Positions 8,041-16,957 of a stretch of 33,880 nucleotides of DNA are shown here, piece by piece. A program made the position numbers and the translations under genes. The DNA lies in assembly GCA_902596675.1 (NCBI GenBank), contig CACJUO010000013.1:1-33880 (forward strand). Direction: 5' to 3'. The stretch's first letter is position 1. Every line of letters starts with the position of its first letter. Source of the DNA: an uncultured Pelagibacteraceae bacterium (GTDB lineage Bacteria > Pseudomonadota > Alphaproteobacteria > Pelagibacterales > Pelagibacteraceae). The notes under the pieces were generated by a model that saw nothing but the letters and a program-made list of their open reading frames with translations, was not told the origin of the DNA and did no database searches.

Positions 8041-9414
8041 TTAGTTTAAATCAAAGATTTTTCCAGGATTCATTATGTTATTAACATCTAATGATCTTTT
8101 AATAGATTTCATAACAGGAACATTATCTGGATGTTCTCTAAGTAAATAATGTTTCTTTTGAAGCCCAATACCATGCTCACCAGTAATTGTTCCCTCAAGT
8201 TCAAGCGCTTTATTGATTAAATCATCACTGTACTGTCTAATTTTTTTTTGTTTTTCCTCATCGTCTGGATCATAAAGGACTATTGAATGGAAGTTTCCAT
8301 CTCCTACATGCCCTACCATTGGAGCAGTTAAGCCTAACTTTCGAACTTCTTTTTCTGCCCATGAAATACATTCTACTAATCTTGAAATAGGCACACACAC
8401 GTCAGTTGAATATACTTTCATATCGTTACCTAAAGCTTTCACTGAATAATACACATCATGTCTTGCTTTCCATAATTTTTTCTGTTCCTCAGGTGACGAT
8501 GCCCATTGAAAATCACTTCCACCGTTACTTTTTGAAATTTCTTCGACTATACCAATTGATTCATTATTTGAATTTTCACTACCATGAAATTCAAAAAACA
8601 AAGTAGGTGATGCTTTTATATTATCTAATTTTGAATATTTAATACTTATTTCCATTTGATCTTTATTTAGCATTTCAATTCTCGCTATTGGAACACCATA
8701 TTGAATAACCTCTTGAGCAGCTTTTACTGCTGAGTCTAAATCTGGAAAGTAACACACTGCACTCATTATACTTTCAGGTATCGGAGATAACCTTAATTGA
8801 ACTTCAGTGATTATTCCTAGAGTTCCTTCAGAACCAATAAATAAATTTGTTAAATTATATCCTGCAGAAGTTTTTTTTGTTCTAGCTCCAGTTTTAATAA
8901 TATCTCCATTCGGAAGAACTACTGTTAAACCTGAGATTACAGTTCTCATAGTTCCATATTTCACAGCCATTGTTCCTGATGCTGATGTTGCAGCCATTCC
9001 ACCGAGAGCAGCGTCTGCTCCAGGATCTATTGGAAAGAATACTCCGTCTTCACGAAGATATTCATTTAGTTGTTTTCTAGTTACATTTGCCTGTACTCTA
9101 CAATCGAAATCTTCAGCATTGACACTCAATACTTTGTTCATTTTTTCAAGAGAAATTGTTATTCCATTTTGATTTCCAACAACATGGCCTTCTAATGAAG
9201 TTCCAGTACCAAAAGGAACAACCGGAATTTTGTGTTCATTACATAACTTTAATAAATGTGATACTTCTTCATTAGTTTCAGGAAATACTACAGCTTTTGA
9301 GAGAATTGGATCATAAGTATCTTCTCCTCTAGCATAGTTAGCTCTTGTAGATTCTGAGGTTGAAAACCTTCCATTAAAAATCTTTTTTAATTCAGTTTGA
9401 ACAGTTTCATTCAT
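8041..9414 (-). CDS. FAD-linked 2-hydroxyacid dehydrogenase (GlcD / D-lactate dehydrogenase type)
   Basis: A 457-residue flavoprotein of the vanillyl-alcohol-oxidase (PCMH) fold. The FAD-binding N-terminal half shows PFGTGTSLEGHVVG (67-80), the segment from about 130 to 152 containing DPGADAALGGM, and GSEGTLGIITE (194-204). The C-terminal substrate and cap domain shows HVGDGNFHS (369-377) and the conserved GEHGIGLQKK (412-421). This matches cytochrome-linked D-lactate dehydrogenase and glycolate dehydrogenase subunit GlcD, which oxidise D-2-hydroxyacids and pass electrons to the respiratory chain. No separate GlcE or GlcF gene is next to it, which favours the single-chain D-lactate dehydrogenase (Dld/LDHD) type. 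It lies upstream of the D-2-hydroxyacid dehydrogenase by 9 bases. Confidence 0.9.
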   Translation of the reverse strand: MNETVQTELKKIFNGRFSTSESTRANYARGEDTYDPILSKAVVFPETNEEVSHLLKLCNEHKIPVVPFGTGTSLEGHVVGNQNGITISLEKMNKVLSVNAEDFDCRVQANVTRKQLNEYLREDGVFFPIDPGADAALGGMAATSASGTMAVKYGTMRTVISGLTVVLPNGDIIKTGARTKKTSAGYNLTNLFIGSEGTLGIITEVQLRLSPIPESIMSAVCYFPDLDSAVKAAQEVIQYGVPIARIEMLNKDQMEISIKYSKLDNIKASPTLFFEFHGSENSNNESIGIVEEISKSNGGSDFQWASSPEEQKKLWKARHDVYYSVKALGNDMKVYSTDVCVPISRLVECISWAEKEVRKLGLTAPMVGHVGDGNFHSIVLYDPDDEEKQKKIRQYSDDLINKALELEGTITGEHGIGLQKKHYLLREHPDNVPVMKSIKRSLDVNNIMNPGKIFDLN

Positions 9415-9452
9415 AATTAAATATTATAGAAGTTTCTATTAAAAAATACAGT

Positions 9453-10619
9453 CTATTTAGAAAGCATCTTGCCTATATTTTCTAAGGCCTGCTGTATATT
9501 ATCTCTTGATGCGGCAAAACTAAATCTCACATAGTCTTGGCATGTTTGTCCAAATGCAGTTCCTGGCACTATTGCTACTCCAGCTTCATGCATAGCTTTT
9601 TTACAAAACTCAGCACCAGTCATTCCAGTTCCTTTTACATTTGGAAAAGCGTAAAACGCACCACCTGGTAAACTACATTCTACACCTGGTAGGTCATTTA
9701 AACCTTTATGAATTAAATTTCTTCTTAGAGTAAATTTATCCAACATGTCTTTAATTGAATCGTCAGGGCCATCCAAAGCTGCTATTCCAGCAAATTGTGC
9801 AGCAGCGTTCACACAAGATACACTATTTATCAGTAGTTTATTCACATGCTCAACAAGTTCTGTAGGCCAGAAACTCCAACCTAATCTCCATCCAGTCATT
9901 GAATATGCTTTACTCCAACCTTCTAATACAATTAATCTATCTCTTAAATTTTCATAGTGGAAAAACGATGGCATTTCTTTATAATCAAATATCTGTCTAC
10001 TATAGATTTCATCACTTAAAATAGTTACATGTGGGTGTTTCTCTAATTCTTTAGCAAAATAGTCTATAACTGGTTTCTCAACAAAACTACCTGTCGGGTT
10101 GTTAGGGTTAATTAAAATTAATAATCTTGTTTTATCAGTTATAAGAGAAAGTATTTTATCAGGATCAAACTTAAGATCTTTATCCTCAGTTAAATCATAT
10201 GGTACTGGAGTAGAACCAGTATAGTTTATCATTGATTCATAAATAGGAAATGCTGGTGTTGGATGGATTATTTCTGCTCCTGGTTCACCATAACACTGAA
10301 TTGCATAACTCATTGTAGGTTTTCCACCTGGCATTATTAAAATTCTTTCAAAATCTATATCTGTATTATAACGTTTTTTGATCCATCTCGTTACTGCTTG
10401 TCTACATTCTGGAATTCCATTTGACATTACATAACCATGATGACCATCATCTAAAGCTTTCTTAGCAGCTTCGACTACATGTTTTGGAGTTTTAAAATCT
10501 GGTTGTCCTAAACCCAAATGTATCATTGGATGACCTTTTGCCTCTAATGCTTTAGCTTCAGCTAACACACTAAACGCAGATTCAGTTCCTAAATTTTCTA
10601 AATTTTTTGCTAATCTCAT
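9453..10619 (-). CDS. Class I/II pyridoxal-phosphate aminotransferase (aspartate aminotransferase-like)
   Basis: A 388-residue fold-type I aminotransferase. Visible landmarks are the NPNNPTG motif (171-177), LSDEIYSRQIF with the cofactor-contacting Asp203 and Tyr206, the Schiff-base lysine K237 in GWSKAYSMTGWRLGW, and the substrate-carboxylate arginine R245. The family moves an amino group between an amino acid and a 2-oxoacid. The neighbours (2-hydroxyacid oxidases and a 2-oxoacid-type transporter) suggest that it aminates the oxoacid they make, for example glyoxylate to glycine or pyruvate to alanine; this is inference. It lies 38 bases upstream of the GlcD-type gene and 95 bases after the second LldD gene, so it may have its own promoter. 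Confidence 0.9.
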   Translation of the reverse strand: MRLAKNLENLGTESAFSVLAEAKALEAKGHPMIHLGLGQPDFKTPKHVVEAAKKALDDGHHGYVMSNGIPECRQAVTRWIKKRYNTDIDFERILIMPGGKPTMSYAIQCYGEPGAEIIHPTPAFPIYESMINYTGSTPVPYDLTEDKDLKFDPDKILSLITDKTRLLILINPNNPTGSFVEKPVIDYFAKELEKHPHVTILSDEIYSRQIFDYKEMPSFFHYENLRDRLIVLEGWSKAYSMTGWRLGWSFWPTELVEHVNKLLINSVSCVNAAAQFAGIAALDGPDDSIKDMLDKFTLRRNLIHKGLNDLPGVECSLPGGAFYAFPNVKGTGMTGAEFCKKAMHEAGVAIVPGTAFGQTCQDYVRFSFAASRDNIQQALENIGKMLSK

Positions 10620-10683
10620 AAATCTAATTTAAGTCGTGGAAACTAACTGAAAAGTCAGTAGATGTCTATTACATTTAATTTAT

Positions 10684-10708
10684 TTTATTAATAATTTATA
10701 TTAATAAA
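10684..10708. other. AT-only inverted repeat between the aminotransferase and lldD genes
   Basis: The bases at 10684-10693 and 10699-10708 are a perfect 10-bp inverted repeat, all A and T, around a 5-base loop, in the 95-base gap after the LldD stop on the - strand. It could be a weak terminator or a chance result of composition. No clear U run follows on the - strand, so I do not call it a terminator. Confidence 0.3.
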
Positions 10709-10714
10709 TTTTAA

Positions 10715-11866
10715 TTATTTTCGGAAAATAATTTTTGATTCATCTAGGTCTTTAATACTTTTGCAGCCCATCAATATCATGTTACGTCTTATTTCATCAC
10801 GCATATTTTGTAATAATCTCTCTATTCCTTGTTGTCCTCCAGCCCCTAAACTAAACAAAAATGCTTTACCAAAACTACAAGCTGTCGCACCCACTGCAAG
10901 TGCTTTCAATACATGTGTGCCTCTTCTAACACCCCCATCTAATATAACTTCTAATTTATCACCTACTGCATCCCTAATAGCTTTTACCTGATCAAATGGA
11001 GACCTGGATCCATCAAGTTGTCTTCCTCCATGATTTGATATCATTATAGCCGTACAGCCTATATCGATAGCTTTTTTTGCATCTTCAACTGACATAACTC
11101 CCTTAAGAGCGATAGGTCCATCCCATTTTTTAATACAATACTCAGCATCCTTCCAGTTCATAGCAGGATCATATTGTTCATTTATATACCCCATTACAGA
11201 TTGAGCAATATTAGTACCTTTTTCAACTTTATCCTTTAGATTAGCAAGTTCGAATTTTTTATGTGTAAAATAATTAAACACCCACTGTGGTCTCATGGCA
11301 AAACTCATTAAACTATCTAATGTAAATTTTGGAGGTGTTGTAAATCCTGTTCTATGATCTCTTTCTCTATTTCCAGCAACTATGGTATCAACTGTGATGC
11401 ACATACCATTGAAATTTGCTCTTTTACATCTATCAATTAAGTCATCAGTTATAGATTGATCTTTATGGATATATAATTGAAAAATTTTGGGTCCACTTGA
11501 AAGATTTGCAATTTCCTCTATTGAAAAAGATGCCATTGTAGACATGCTGTAAATTGTACCAAATTTTTCAGCAGCTCGAGCAGATGCTTTATCCCCATCA
11601 GGGTGGTATAAACTTTGCATAGCAGTAGGGGACAAAAAAATTGGCATATCCATTTTTGTTCCGAAAACCTCAGTCTTTAAATCTGGCTCACCAACACTAT
11701 TTAAAATATTTGGAACTAGATCACAGTCATTGAATGAATCTGTGTTTCTTTTCATTGTGACTTCATCGTCTGCTCCACCATCAATGTAATGAAAAATTGG
11801 TGCTGGTAACTTTTTTTTTGCTAACTTTCTAAAGTCTTCAAAGTTATAGCAATTCTTAAGACTCAT
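10715..11866 (-). CDS. lldD: FMN-dependent L-2-hydroxyacid oxidase/dehydrogenase, paralogue 1 (LldD family)
   Basis: A 383-residue alpha-hydroxyacid-oxidising flavoprotein with the TIM-barrel fold of glycolate oxidase and L-lactate dehydrogenase. Conserved positions by comparison with spinach glycolate oxidase are Y27, Y132, K255, the catalytic H279 and R282 (in SNHGGRQLDG), and D310 and R314 in DGGVRRGTH. The second FMN-phosphate arginine (usually in Gly-Arg-Pro) appears to be Lys334, in SFGKAF. It oxidises an L-2-hydroxyacid such as L-lactate, or achiral glycolate, to the 2-oxoacid. Whether electrons go to oxygen or quinones cannot be read. It overlaps paralogue 2 by one base, so the two are translationally coupled and arose by tandem duplication. 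Confidence 0.92.
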   Translation of the reverse strand: MSLKNCYNFEDFRKLAKKKLPAPIFHYIDGGADDEVTMKRNTDSFNDCDLVPNILNSVGEPDLKTEVFGTKMDMPIFLSPTAMQSLYHPDGDKASARAAEKFGTIYSMSTMASFSIEEIANLSSGPKIFQLYIHKDQSITDDLIDRCKRANFNGMCITVDTIVAGNRERDHRTGFTTPPKFTLDSLMSFAMRPQWVFNYFTHKKFELANLKDKVEKGTNIAQSVMGYINEQYDPAMNWKDAEYCIKKWDGPIALKGVMSVEDAKKAIDIGCTAIMISNHGGRQLDGSRSPFDQVKAIRDAVGDKLEVILDGGVRRGTHVLKALAVGATACSFGKAFLFSLGAGGQQGIERLLQNMRDEIRRNMILMGCKSIKDLDESKIIFRK

Positions 11867-13017
11867 TACCTTCTAAATCTTAAATTATTTCTATTTAAAT
11901 CACTAATTTTTGTGCAACCCATTAGTTTCATGTCACGTTGCAACTCAGTTTTATATTGGTTCAATGCTCTTTCAACACCTGCTTGGCCTGCAGCAGCTAA
12001 TGCATATAAATAAAGTCTACCCCCTGAACATGCTTTAGCTCCCAGTGATAATGCTTTAAGCATATGAGTTCCTCTATGAATTCCTCCTTCACAAATAACA
12101 TCAAGTTTATCTCCAACAGCATCAACTATTTCTGCCAATTGATCAAATGGAGATCTTGAACCGTCAAGCTGTCTTCCTCCATGATTTGAAACCATTATAC
12201 CCGTGCATCCAATATCGACAGCTCTCTTTGCGTCTTCAACACTCATAATACCTTTAAGAGCAAAATGACCTCCCCATTTAGAACAAAGGTTTTCAGCATC
12301 TTTCCAGTTCATAGATTGATCTAACATAGTAGAAAAATAACTTCCTATTGAAGAATTAGTACTAGTACCTTCTTTAACAAAATCTTGAAGATGGGGTAAT
12401 TCAAATTTACCTTTTGTTAGATAGTTTATTCCCCACATAGGCTTTGTAGCAAAACTAAACAAACTAGATAAAGTTAATTTAGGTGGTGATGTAAAACCAG
12501 TTCTTAAATCTCTCTCTCGATTCCCACCAGTAATAGTATCAACTGTTAAAGCCATAACATCAAACTTTGCCGCTTTAGCTCGTTCAAGACAAGAGTCATT
12601 TAAACCTCTGTCTTTGTGAAAATAAAATTGAAACATCTTAGGAGTGTCAATCATAGAAGAGATTTCTTCTACACTCACAGTTGCAAGAGCTGAAACTCCA
12701 AACATTGTATTAAATTTTTTAGCTGCTTTCCCCACAGCCCTTTCTCCGTCATAATGAAAAAGTCTTTGTAAAGCTGTAGGCGCTAGATAAAAAGGTAAGT
12801 CCAATTTTTTTCCAAATATTGTTGTTGAAAGGTCAACATTTTCAACACCCCTTAAAACATTTGGAACTAAGTCAACATCATCAAAAGCACTTGTGTTTCT
12901 AGCGTATGTTATCTCATCATCCGCAGCACCATCAATGTAATGAAAAATAGGAGATGGCAATTTTTTTTTTGCTAATTTTCTAAAATCACTAAAATTGTGA
13001 CATTCTTTTAAATTCAT
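11866..13017 (-). CDS. lldD: FMN-dependent L-2-hydroxyacid oxidase/dehydrogenase, paralogue 2 (LldD family)
   Basis: A second 383-residue LldD-family protein, the same length as its neighbour and alignable without gaps along most of its length. Catalytic positions are kept: Y27, K255, H279 and R282 in SNHGGRQLDG. The cofactor end differs: the usual aspartate is E310 and the first FMN-phosphate arginine is H314 (EGGIHRGTH), while R334 (SGGRLY) keeps the second arginine that paralogue 1 lacks. The pair may have different substrates or flavin affinity, or act as mixed oligomers; this is inference. It starts 9 bases after the PagL-like gene ends, so the pair probably continues the ccm transcript. 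Confidence 0.9.
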   Translation of the reverse strand: MNLKECHNFSDFRKLAKKKLPSPIFHYIDGAADDEITYARNTSAFDDVDLVPNVLRGVENVDLSTTIFGKKLDLPFYLAPTALQRLFHYDGERAVGKAAKKFNTMFGVSALATVSVEEISSMIDTPKMFQFYFHKDRGLNDSCLERAKAAKFDVMALTVDTITGGNRERDLRTGFTSPPKLTLSSLFSFATKPMWGINYLTKGKFELPHLQDFVKEGTSTNSSIGSYFSTMLDQSMNWKDAENLCSKWGGHFALKGIMSVEDAKRAVDIGCTGIMVSNHGGRQLDGSRSPFDQLAEIVDAVGDKLDVICEGGIHRGTHMLKALSLGAKACSGGRLYLYALAAAGQAGVERALNQYKTELQRDMKLMGCTKISDLNRNNLRFRR

Positions 13018-13026
13018 ATTTTTAGA

Positions 13027-13527
13027 TTAAAATTTTTTTATGTAATTAAACATATAACTATTTGCCCCAGGATTCTTATCCCCAAGACTCGCATTAGATA
13101 TATGATTATATGATACAGCTAATTCACTGTTTGATGAGAATTCATATGATATTTGTATTTCGGTTTTAAATTCAATAACATGTCCCAAGTCTTTTCCGTC
13201 ACCTTTAGAATATAATCCAGGTGTAAAACTCGGAGTAAATTTTAAAGGACCATTATTGTAAATCTGAAAACCTGTATAAACATATGCGGCATTATCTGCA
13301 GTCACCATTAATCCTGTTACTGGTTGAAGAATTCCTAAAAAGCTCTCTTTATCTTTTCCAGTATTAATATGCTGTACACCAAATAAAGTAGACTTTTTGC
13401 CATCATCACTAAAATCAAAAGTTCCAGTATAAAAACTCCAATTTTCTTTAGAGCTATGTCCATCTGCTTTTGCTAAATTAAAACCCAGAAATAAATAAAT
13501 TAACAATATTTTTAAAATGGTTTGCAT
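13027..13527 (-). CDS. PagL-like outer-membrane protein (lipid A deacylase / acyloxyacyl hydrolase family)
   Basis: A 166-residue protein with a signal peptide (hydrophobic 4-18, probable cleavage near AKA-DG at 21), then alternating beta-strand-like sequence ending in an aromatic residue (F166), as outer-membrane barrels do. Near the C-terminus NHISNASLGDKNPGANSY (141-158) matches the His-x-Ser-Asn block and Asn-Pro-Gly region of PagL-type lipid A 3-O-deacylases. H142 and S144 sit where two of the three catalytic residues should be. The expected glutamate 14 residues after the histidine appears as N156, so activity is uncertain. It lies 13 bases after ccmH and 9 bases before lldD paralogue 2. 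Its link to either neighbour is unclear. Confidence 0.62.
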   Translation of the reverse strand: MQTILKILLIYLFLGFNLAKADGHSSKENWSFYTGTFDFSDDGKKSTLFGVQHINTGKDKESFLGILQPVTGLMVTADNAAYVYTGFQIYNNGPLKFTPSFTPGLYSKGDGKDLGHVIEFKTEIQISYEFSSNSELAVSYNHISNASLGDKNPGANSYMFNYIKKF

Positions 13528-13540
13528 AAATAGTTTGTAT

Positions 13541-13903
13541 CTACTTTATAGATATTTTTCTAAAAATTAAAATACCGCCAAAAACAAATAAAATCAAAGG
13601 TAATACCCAAAGTAAAACTGTGTTTTTGTTAATTTCTGGATCATAAACTATCCAATCTCCATATTTGCTCTTAAGAAAATCATAAATCTGTTCATCATTT
13701 TTACCTTCATCGATTTTATTTTGAATTAAAATTTTCATACTTAAAGCAAAATCAGATTGGGAGTCATAAACTGATTGTCCTTGACAAATTAAGCATCTCA
13801 AATTTTTTGAAATTTGATCAACCTTTTCAGAATTAGCTGCATATGATATATTAAAAGAACCTATTAAGTAAAATATTGTAAGGACTAAAATTTTAATTTT
13901 CAT
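13541..13903 (-). CDS. ccmH: Cytochrome c maturation protein CcmH (short form)
   Basis: A 120-residue membrane-anchored thiol protein that helps reduce apocytochrome c for haem attachment. It has a signal peptide (1-22), the redox motif LRCLICQ with C37 and C40, a small helical domain including YGDWIVYDP, and a C-terminal transmembrane helix (about 96-115). It is the short CcmH/CycL form without the TPR-rich CcmI part fused in E. coli, and no ccmI gene follows. It overlaps ccmG by 11 bases. The identification is firm from the motif, layout and neighbours. Confidence 0.94.
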   Translation of the reverse strand: MKIKILVLTIFYLIGSFNISYAANSEKVDQISKNLRCLICQGQSVYDSQSDFALSMKILIQNKIDEGKNDEQIYDFLKSKYGDWIVYDPEINKNTVLLWVLPLILFVFGGILIFRKISIK

Positions 13904-14426
13904 TTTTGATTATCATTTTAAGTTCAGTAAGTTTTTTATCATCAAGTGGGCCAATATATTTTTTTAGAATAGTTTTAGATTTGTTATTTATAAGAATTGT
14001 TTCAGGTACTCCATATGCACCTAACTCAATTGAATTAACTCCTGAAGGGTCTACTATAATTTTAGAATAAGGATTACCCAATTCTTTAATAAATTTTTTT
14101 GCATTTACCTCACTATCTTTATAGTTAATTCCAATAATATTTAATTTACCCAACGAATTTAAATTTAATAAATAAGGATGCTCATCTCGACATGGTAGAC
14201 ACCATGATGCCCATATATTTATTAATGAAAAATCTTTATCATTTATCAATTTGTATAATGTTGTCTCCTCATTAGAATAAAGAAACTTAGCTTTAAAGTT
14301 AAAATCAATATTACTTGAGTTTAAATTGGGGGAATAATTATTTGTTTTATTAAGGCCTTTAAGAAGAATAAAAAAACTTAAAACAACTAAAAAAACAACT
14401 GCTATTAGCTTAATATTTTTAACCAT
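13893..14426 (-). CDS. ccmG: Periplasmic thioredoxin-like CcmG/DsbE
   Basis: A 177-residue thiol:disulfide oxidoreductase for cytochrome c maturation. It has an N-terminal membrane anchor (about 5-24) and a thioredoxin fold with the active site WASWCLPC (C76 and C79), followed by RDEHPYL. The cis-proline region is YGVPETILI, containing the GVPET of the CcmG group. It reduces CcmH or apocytochrome disulfides in the periplasm. It overlaps ccmF by 8 bases upstream and ccmH by 11 bases downstream, so the operon is tightly coupled. Confidence 0.94.
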   Translation of the reverse strand: MVKNIKLIAVVFLVVLSFFILLKGLNKTNNYSPNLNSSNIDFNFKAKFLYSNEETTLYKLINDKDFSLINIWASWCLPCRDEHPYLLNLNSLGKLNIIGINYKDSEVNAKKFIKELGNPYSKIIVDPSGVNSIELGAYGVPETILINNKSKTILKKYIGPLDDKKLTELKMIIKNEN

Positions 14427-16290
14427 TTTTTTTTACAATGCTTAATATCCCTCCAAAGGAGATTAATATTATTGATATCCAAATCCATATCATAAACGGT
14501 TTTATTTGATACCTGACATTATAAAATCCATCATTTTTTAATATATTAAACACCAAAAAATTATCAGAGTATAATGTCGATTTTATATCGGCCTCACTAG
14601 TTATTGTTTGTGGCTGATCATAAACTCTTACTTCTGGTTTCAGATTGATCGAATTATTTTTGTCTGAAATTTTAAAATTTGCCTCTAAAGACTGATAATT
14701 TTTACTTTCATTTACATTAAGACTTTCAAATTTAATTGTTTTATTTAAAAATTTTCTTTCATCTCCAACTTTCATATTTGATGAGTACTCTTTTGCAAGA
14801 ACACCATTGACTAAAACACTTAAAATAAACAAACTAAAACCGAAATGAGATATTTTTTGAGATAAATTTGTTTTTTTTACTGAAAAATCTTTAATAGTAA
14901 TTAAGAAAAGAAAAATACTTGCAATAAAAAGCGGGAGTGAAAATAGATATGAAATTCCAACTCTTTTTAAAAAAATAAAAGAAATAATTATTGATAAAAT
15001 AAAAAATAAAAGCTGCTGTAGATTAATTTTATTTATTTTATCTTTAATCCAATTCAAATTTGGTCCAATTGCCATAAAAATTAAAAAAGGAATCAGAAAA
15101 GGTACAATTAATTTATGATAAAAGGGGGGACCAACTGAAATTTTATCATTATTTACTACTTCTAGAAATATTGGATAAACTGTGCCAATTAAGACAACTG
15201 ATAAAAAAAACATCATAAACAAGTTATTAACTAGAACAGCTGTTTCTTTACTAACAATATAAGTTTTTGTGAAATTGTTTTTGATTTTGTTTTGATAAAA
15301 AAAATAAATAAAAATAGACAACGTAATTAATATAAATAAAAAACAAAGAATAAAAACTCCCCTTGATGGATCATTTGCAAAAGTATGGATTGAATTTAAA
15401 ATACCAGATCTAACTAAAAATGTTCCACTCATACTTAATGAAAAAGTTGTAATTGATAAAATTACTGCCCAGGAATGAAACATTTCTCTTTTTTCCAAAA
15501 TTAAAATAGTGTGAAATAAAGCCGTTAAACAAAACCATGGCATTAGGGATACATTTTCAACTGGATCCCAAAACCAAAAACCTCCCCATCCTAATTCATA
15601 ATAAGCCCATATAGATCCTAATAAAATTCCAATAGATAAAAAAATCCATGAAACCAGTACCCAATTCTTTATATGCTTGGCCCAGGTTTTATTTACAAAA
15701 CCTGATATTAAGGCTGCGAGTGAAGAAGAAAAAATAATAGATGTCCCAACATATCCTAAATATAATATTGGTGGATGAATTGCTAATGCTGGGTCTTGAA
15801 GTATTGGATTTAAACCAGTTCCCTCGTTTGGAATTGGGAATAAACTCATAAAGGGATTTGAAGTAAAAAGAATAAATAATAAAAATCCTGCAATTATTAT
15901 TTCCTGAAAAAATAAAGTAAGAATCCTATATTTGTTTGAAAGATTTTTTGAAGTAATTGTAAAAATTAATAAAAAAATTGATAATACTAATAACCAAAGA
16001 AGTAAACTCCCCTCATGATTTCCCCATGTTCCTGAGATTTTATAGAATAAAGGTTTAGAGGTATGAGAATTAGTATAGACTGTCTCATTACTAAAATCTG
16101 AGATTATAAATGCTATTATAAGAGCAATGAAACTTATTATAATCATTAATGATTGAATAGAAATTAGCGAAAAAATTCTTCCACTAACATTTATATTATT
16201 TCGATTTAATAATATTGGAGATTGAATGATTATTAAAATAGATGACAGTAAAGCAATATAAAGTGAATAATTTCCAATTTGGTTTAGCAT
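14419..16290 (-). CDS. ccmF: Haem lyase subunit CcmF
   Basis: A 623-residue polytopic membrane protein, close to the usual CcmF length (about 640-660). It carries the tryptophan-rich haem-handling segment WGGFWFWDPVENVSLMPW (235-252) facing the periplasm, the early segment SGTWGNHEGSLLLW (86-99) and a large periplasmic domain near the C-terminus followed by a last helix. With CcmH it transfers haem from CcmE to apocytochrome c. It overlaps ccmE by one base and ccmG by eight. Confidence 0.96.
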   Translation of the reverse strand: MLNQIGNYSLYIALLSSILIIIQSPILLNRNNINVSGRIFSLISIQSLMIIISFIALIIAFIISDFSNETVYTNSHTSKPLFYKISGTWGNHEGSLLLWLLVLSIFLLIFTITSKNLSNKYRILTLFFQEIIIAGFLLFILFTSNPFMSLFPIPNEGTGLNPILQDPALAIHPPILYLGYVGTSIIFSSSLAALISGFVNKTWAKHIKNWVLVSWIFLSIGILLGSIWAYYELGWGGFWFWDPVENVSLMPWFCLTALFHTILILEKREMFHSWAVILSITTFSLSMSGTFLVRSGILNSIHTFANDPSRGVFILCFLFILITLSIFIYFFYQNKIKNNFTKTYIVSKETAVLVNNLFMMFFLSVVLIGTVYPIFLEVVNNDKISVGPPFYHKLIVPFLIPFLIFMAIGPNLNWIKDKINKINLQQLLFFILSIIISFIFLKRVGISYLFSLPLFIASIFLFLITIKDFSVKKTNLSQKISHFGFSLFILSVLVNGVLAKEYSSNMKVGDERKFLNKTIKFESLNVNESKNYQSLEANFKISDKNNSINLKPEVRVYDQPQTITSEADIKSTLYSDNFLVFNILKNDGFYNVRYQIKPFMIWIWISIILISFGGILSIVKKNG

Positions 16291-16712
16291 TAATTACTCT
16301 CTTTTAATGCCTCTTTCACCTCGGGTGGCATATAATTTTCATCATGTTTTGCTAATATTTTAACCGCAGTTAAAAAATTACGATCTTTTAAAAAACCTTC
16401 AGCCACAACTCCTTTTCCTTCTTCAAATAAATTTGGAACGGAACCACTATAATTAACGATTAATTCATTTTCAAAGTCAGTTATAACAAAGTTAACTTCT
16501 GACTGATTAACATTAATTGATTTTTCTTTAACCATTCCTCCAACTCTTATTTTTTTTGGTGTCAACTCTGTTAAATTTTTTATTTCGGTAGGTGATTTAA
16601 AATAAACAACGTTTTCTTCAAGTGATTTAAAAACTAAAAATACAATTAAAATTGATGAAAAGAATATAGATAATATAAAGATGGCTCTTAGTTTAACTTT
16701 TTTACCATACAT
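16290..16712 (-). CDS. ccmE: Haem chaperone CcmE
   Basis: A 140-residue periplasmic haem carrier anchored by one N-terminal helix (about 9-28). It then has a small beta-barrel of the OB fold containing the VGGMVKEKS segment. The haem-binding histidine is H123 with Y127, in AKHDENYMP, exactly the family motif HDENY. It takes haem from CcmC and passes it to CcmF. The gene starts 11 bases after ccmD ends and overlaps ccmF by one base. Confidence 0.96.
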   Translation of the reverse strand: MYGKKVKLRAIFILSIFFSSILIVFLVFKSLEENVVYFKSPTEIKNLTELTPKKIRVGGMVKEKSINVNQSEVNFVITDFENELIVNYSGSVPNLFEEGKGVVAEGFLKDRNFLTAVKILAKHDENYMPPEVKEALKESN

Positions 16713-16723
16713 GAAAATAAAAA

Positions 16724-16957
16724 TTAAATTTTAGATGCAGATGAAGTAGCTAGTATTTCTTTATATGTATCTTGTTTTTTTGCTATTTCAATTTTATCAG
16801 TTTCTAAACTCTCAAAACGTGCTCTAAATTTCTTTTGTTCTTTAACTAATTGAAGTTTGATCACTAAATATAAAATGCAGAAACAAGAAAGAGTAAATGC
16901 AAAAGAAGACCATACATAGAGACCATAGCCATTCATGTATAAAACTTCATTAATCAT
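16724..16957 (-). CDS. ccmD: Haem exporter accessory protein CcmD
   Basis: A 77-residue small membrane protein with one transmembrane helix and a charged, helical C-terminal tail. The segment [16 protein letters not shown] is typical of CcmD, which helps release CcmE carrying haem from the CcmC complex. The first ATG overlaps the ccmC stop (ATGA). An internal ATG seven codons later (16936) would start at MNGYG, closer to other CcmD proteins, so the true start is open. The tail after the helix is longer than in many CcmD proteins. Confidence 0.82.
   Translation of the reverse strand: MINEVLYMNGYGLYVWSSFAFTLSCFCILYLVIKLQLVKEQKKFRARFESLETDKIEIAKKQDTYKEILATSSASKI

Noticed and set aside
8807..9172. 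121-codon + strand frame inside the FAD dehydrogenase gene
   Set aside because: Antisense shadow; the - strand frame has all the FAD-domain motifs.
9425..9440. Short inverted repeat ATAGAA/TTCTAT between the aminotransferase and FAD dehydrogenase genes
   Set aside because: Six base pairs with a 2-base centre and no U run; expected by chance at this base composition.
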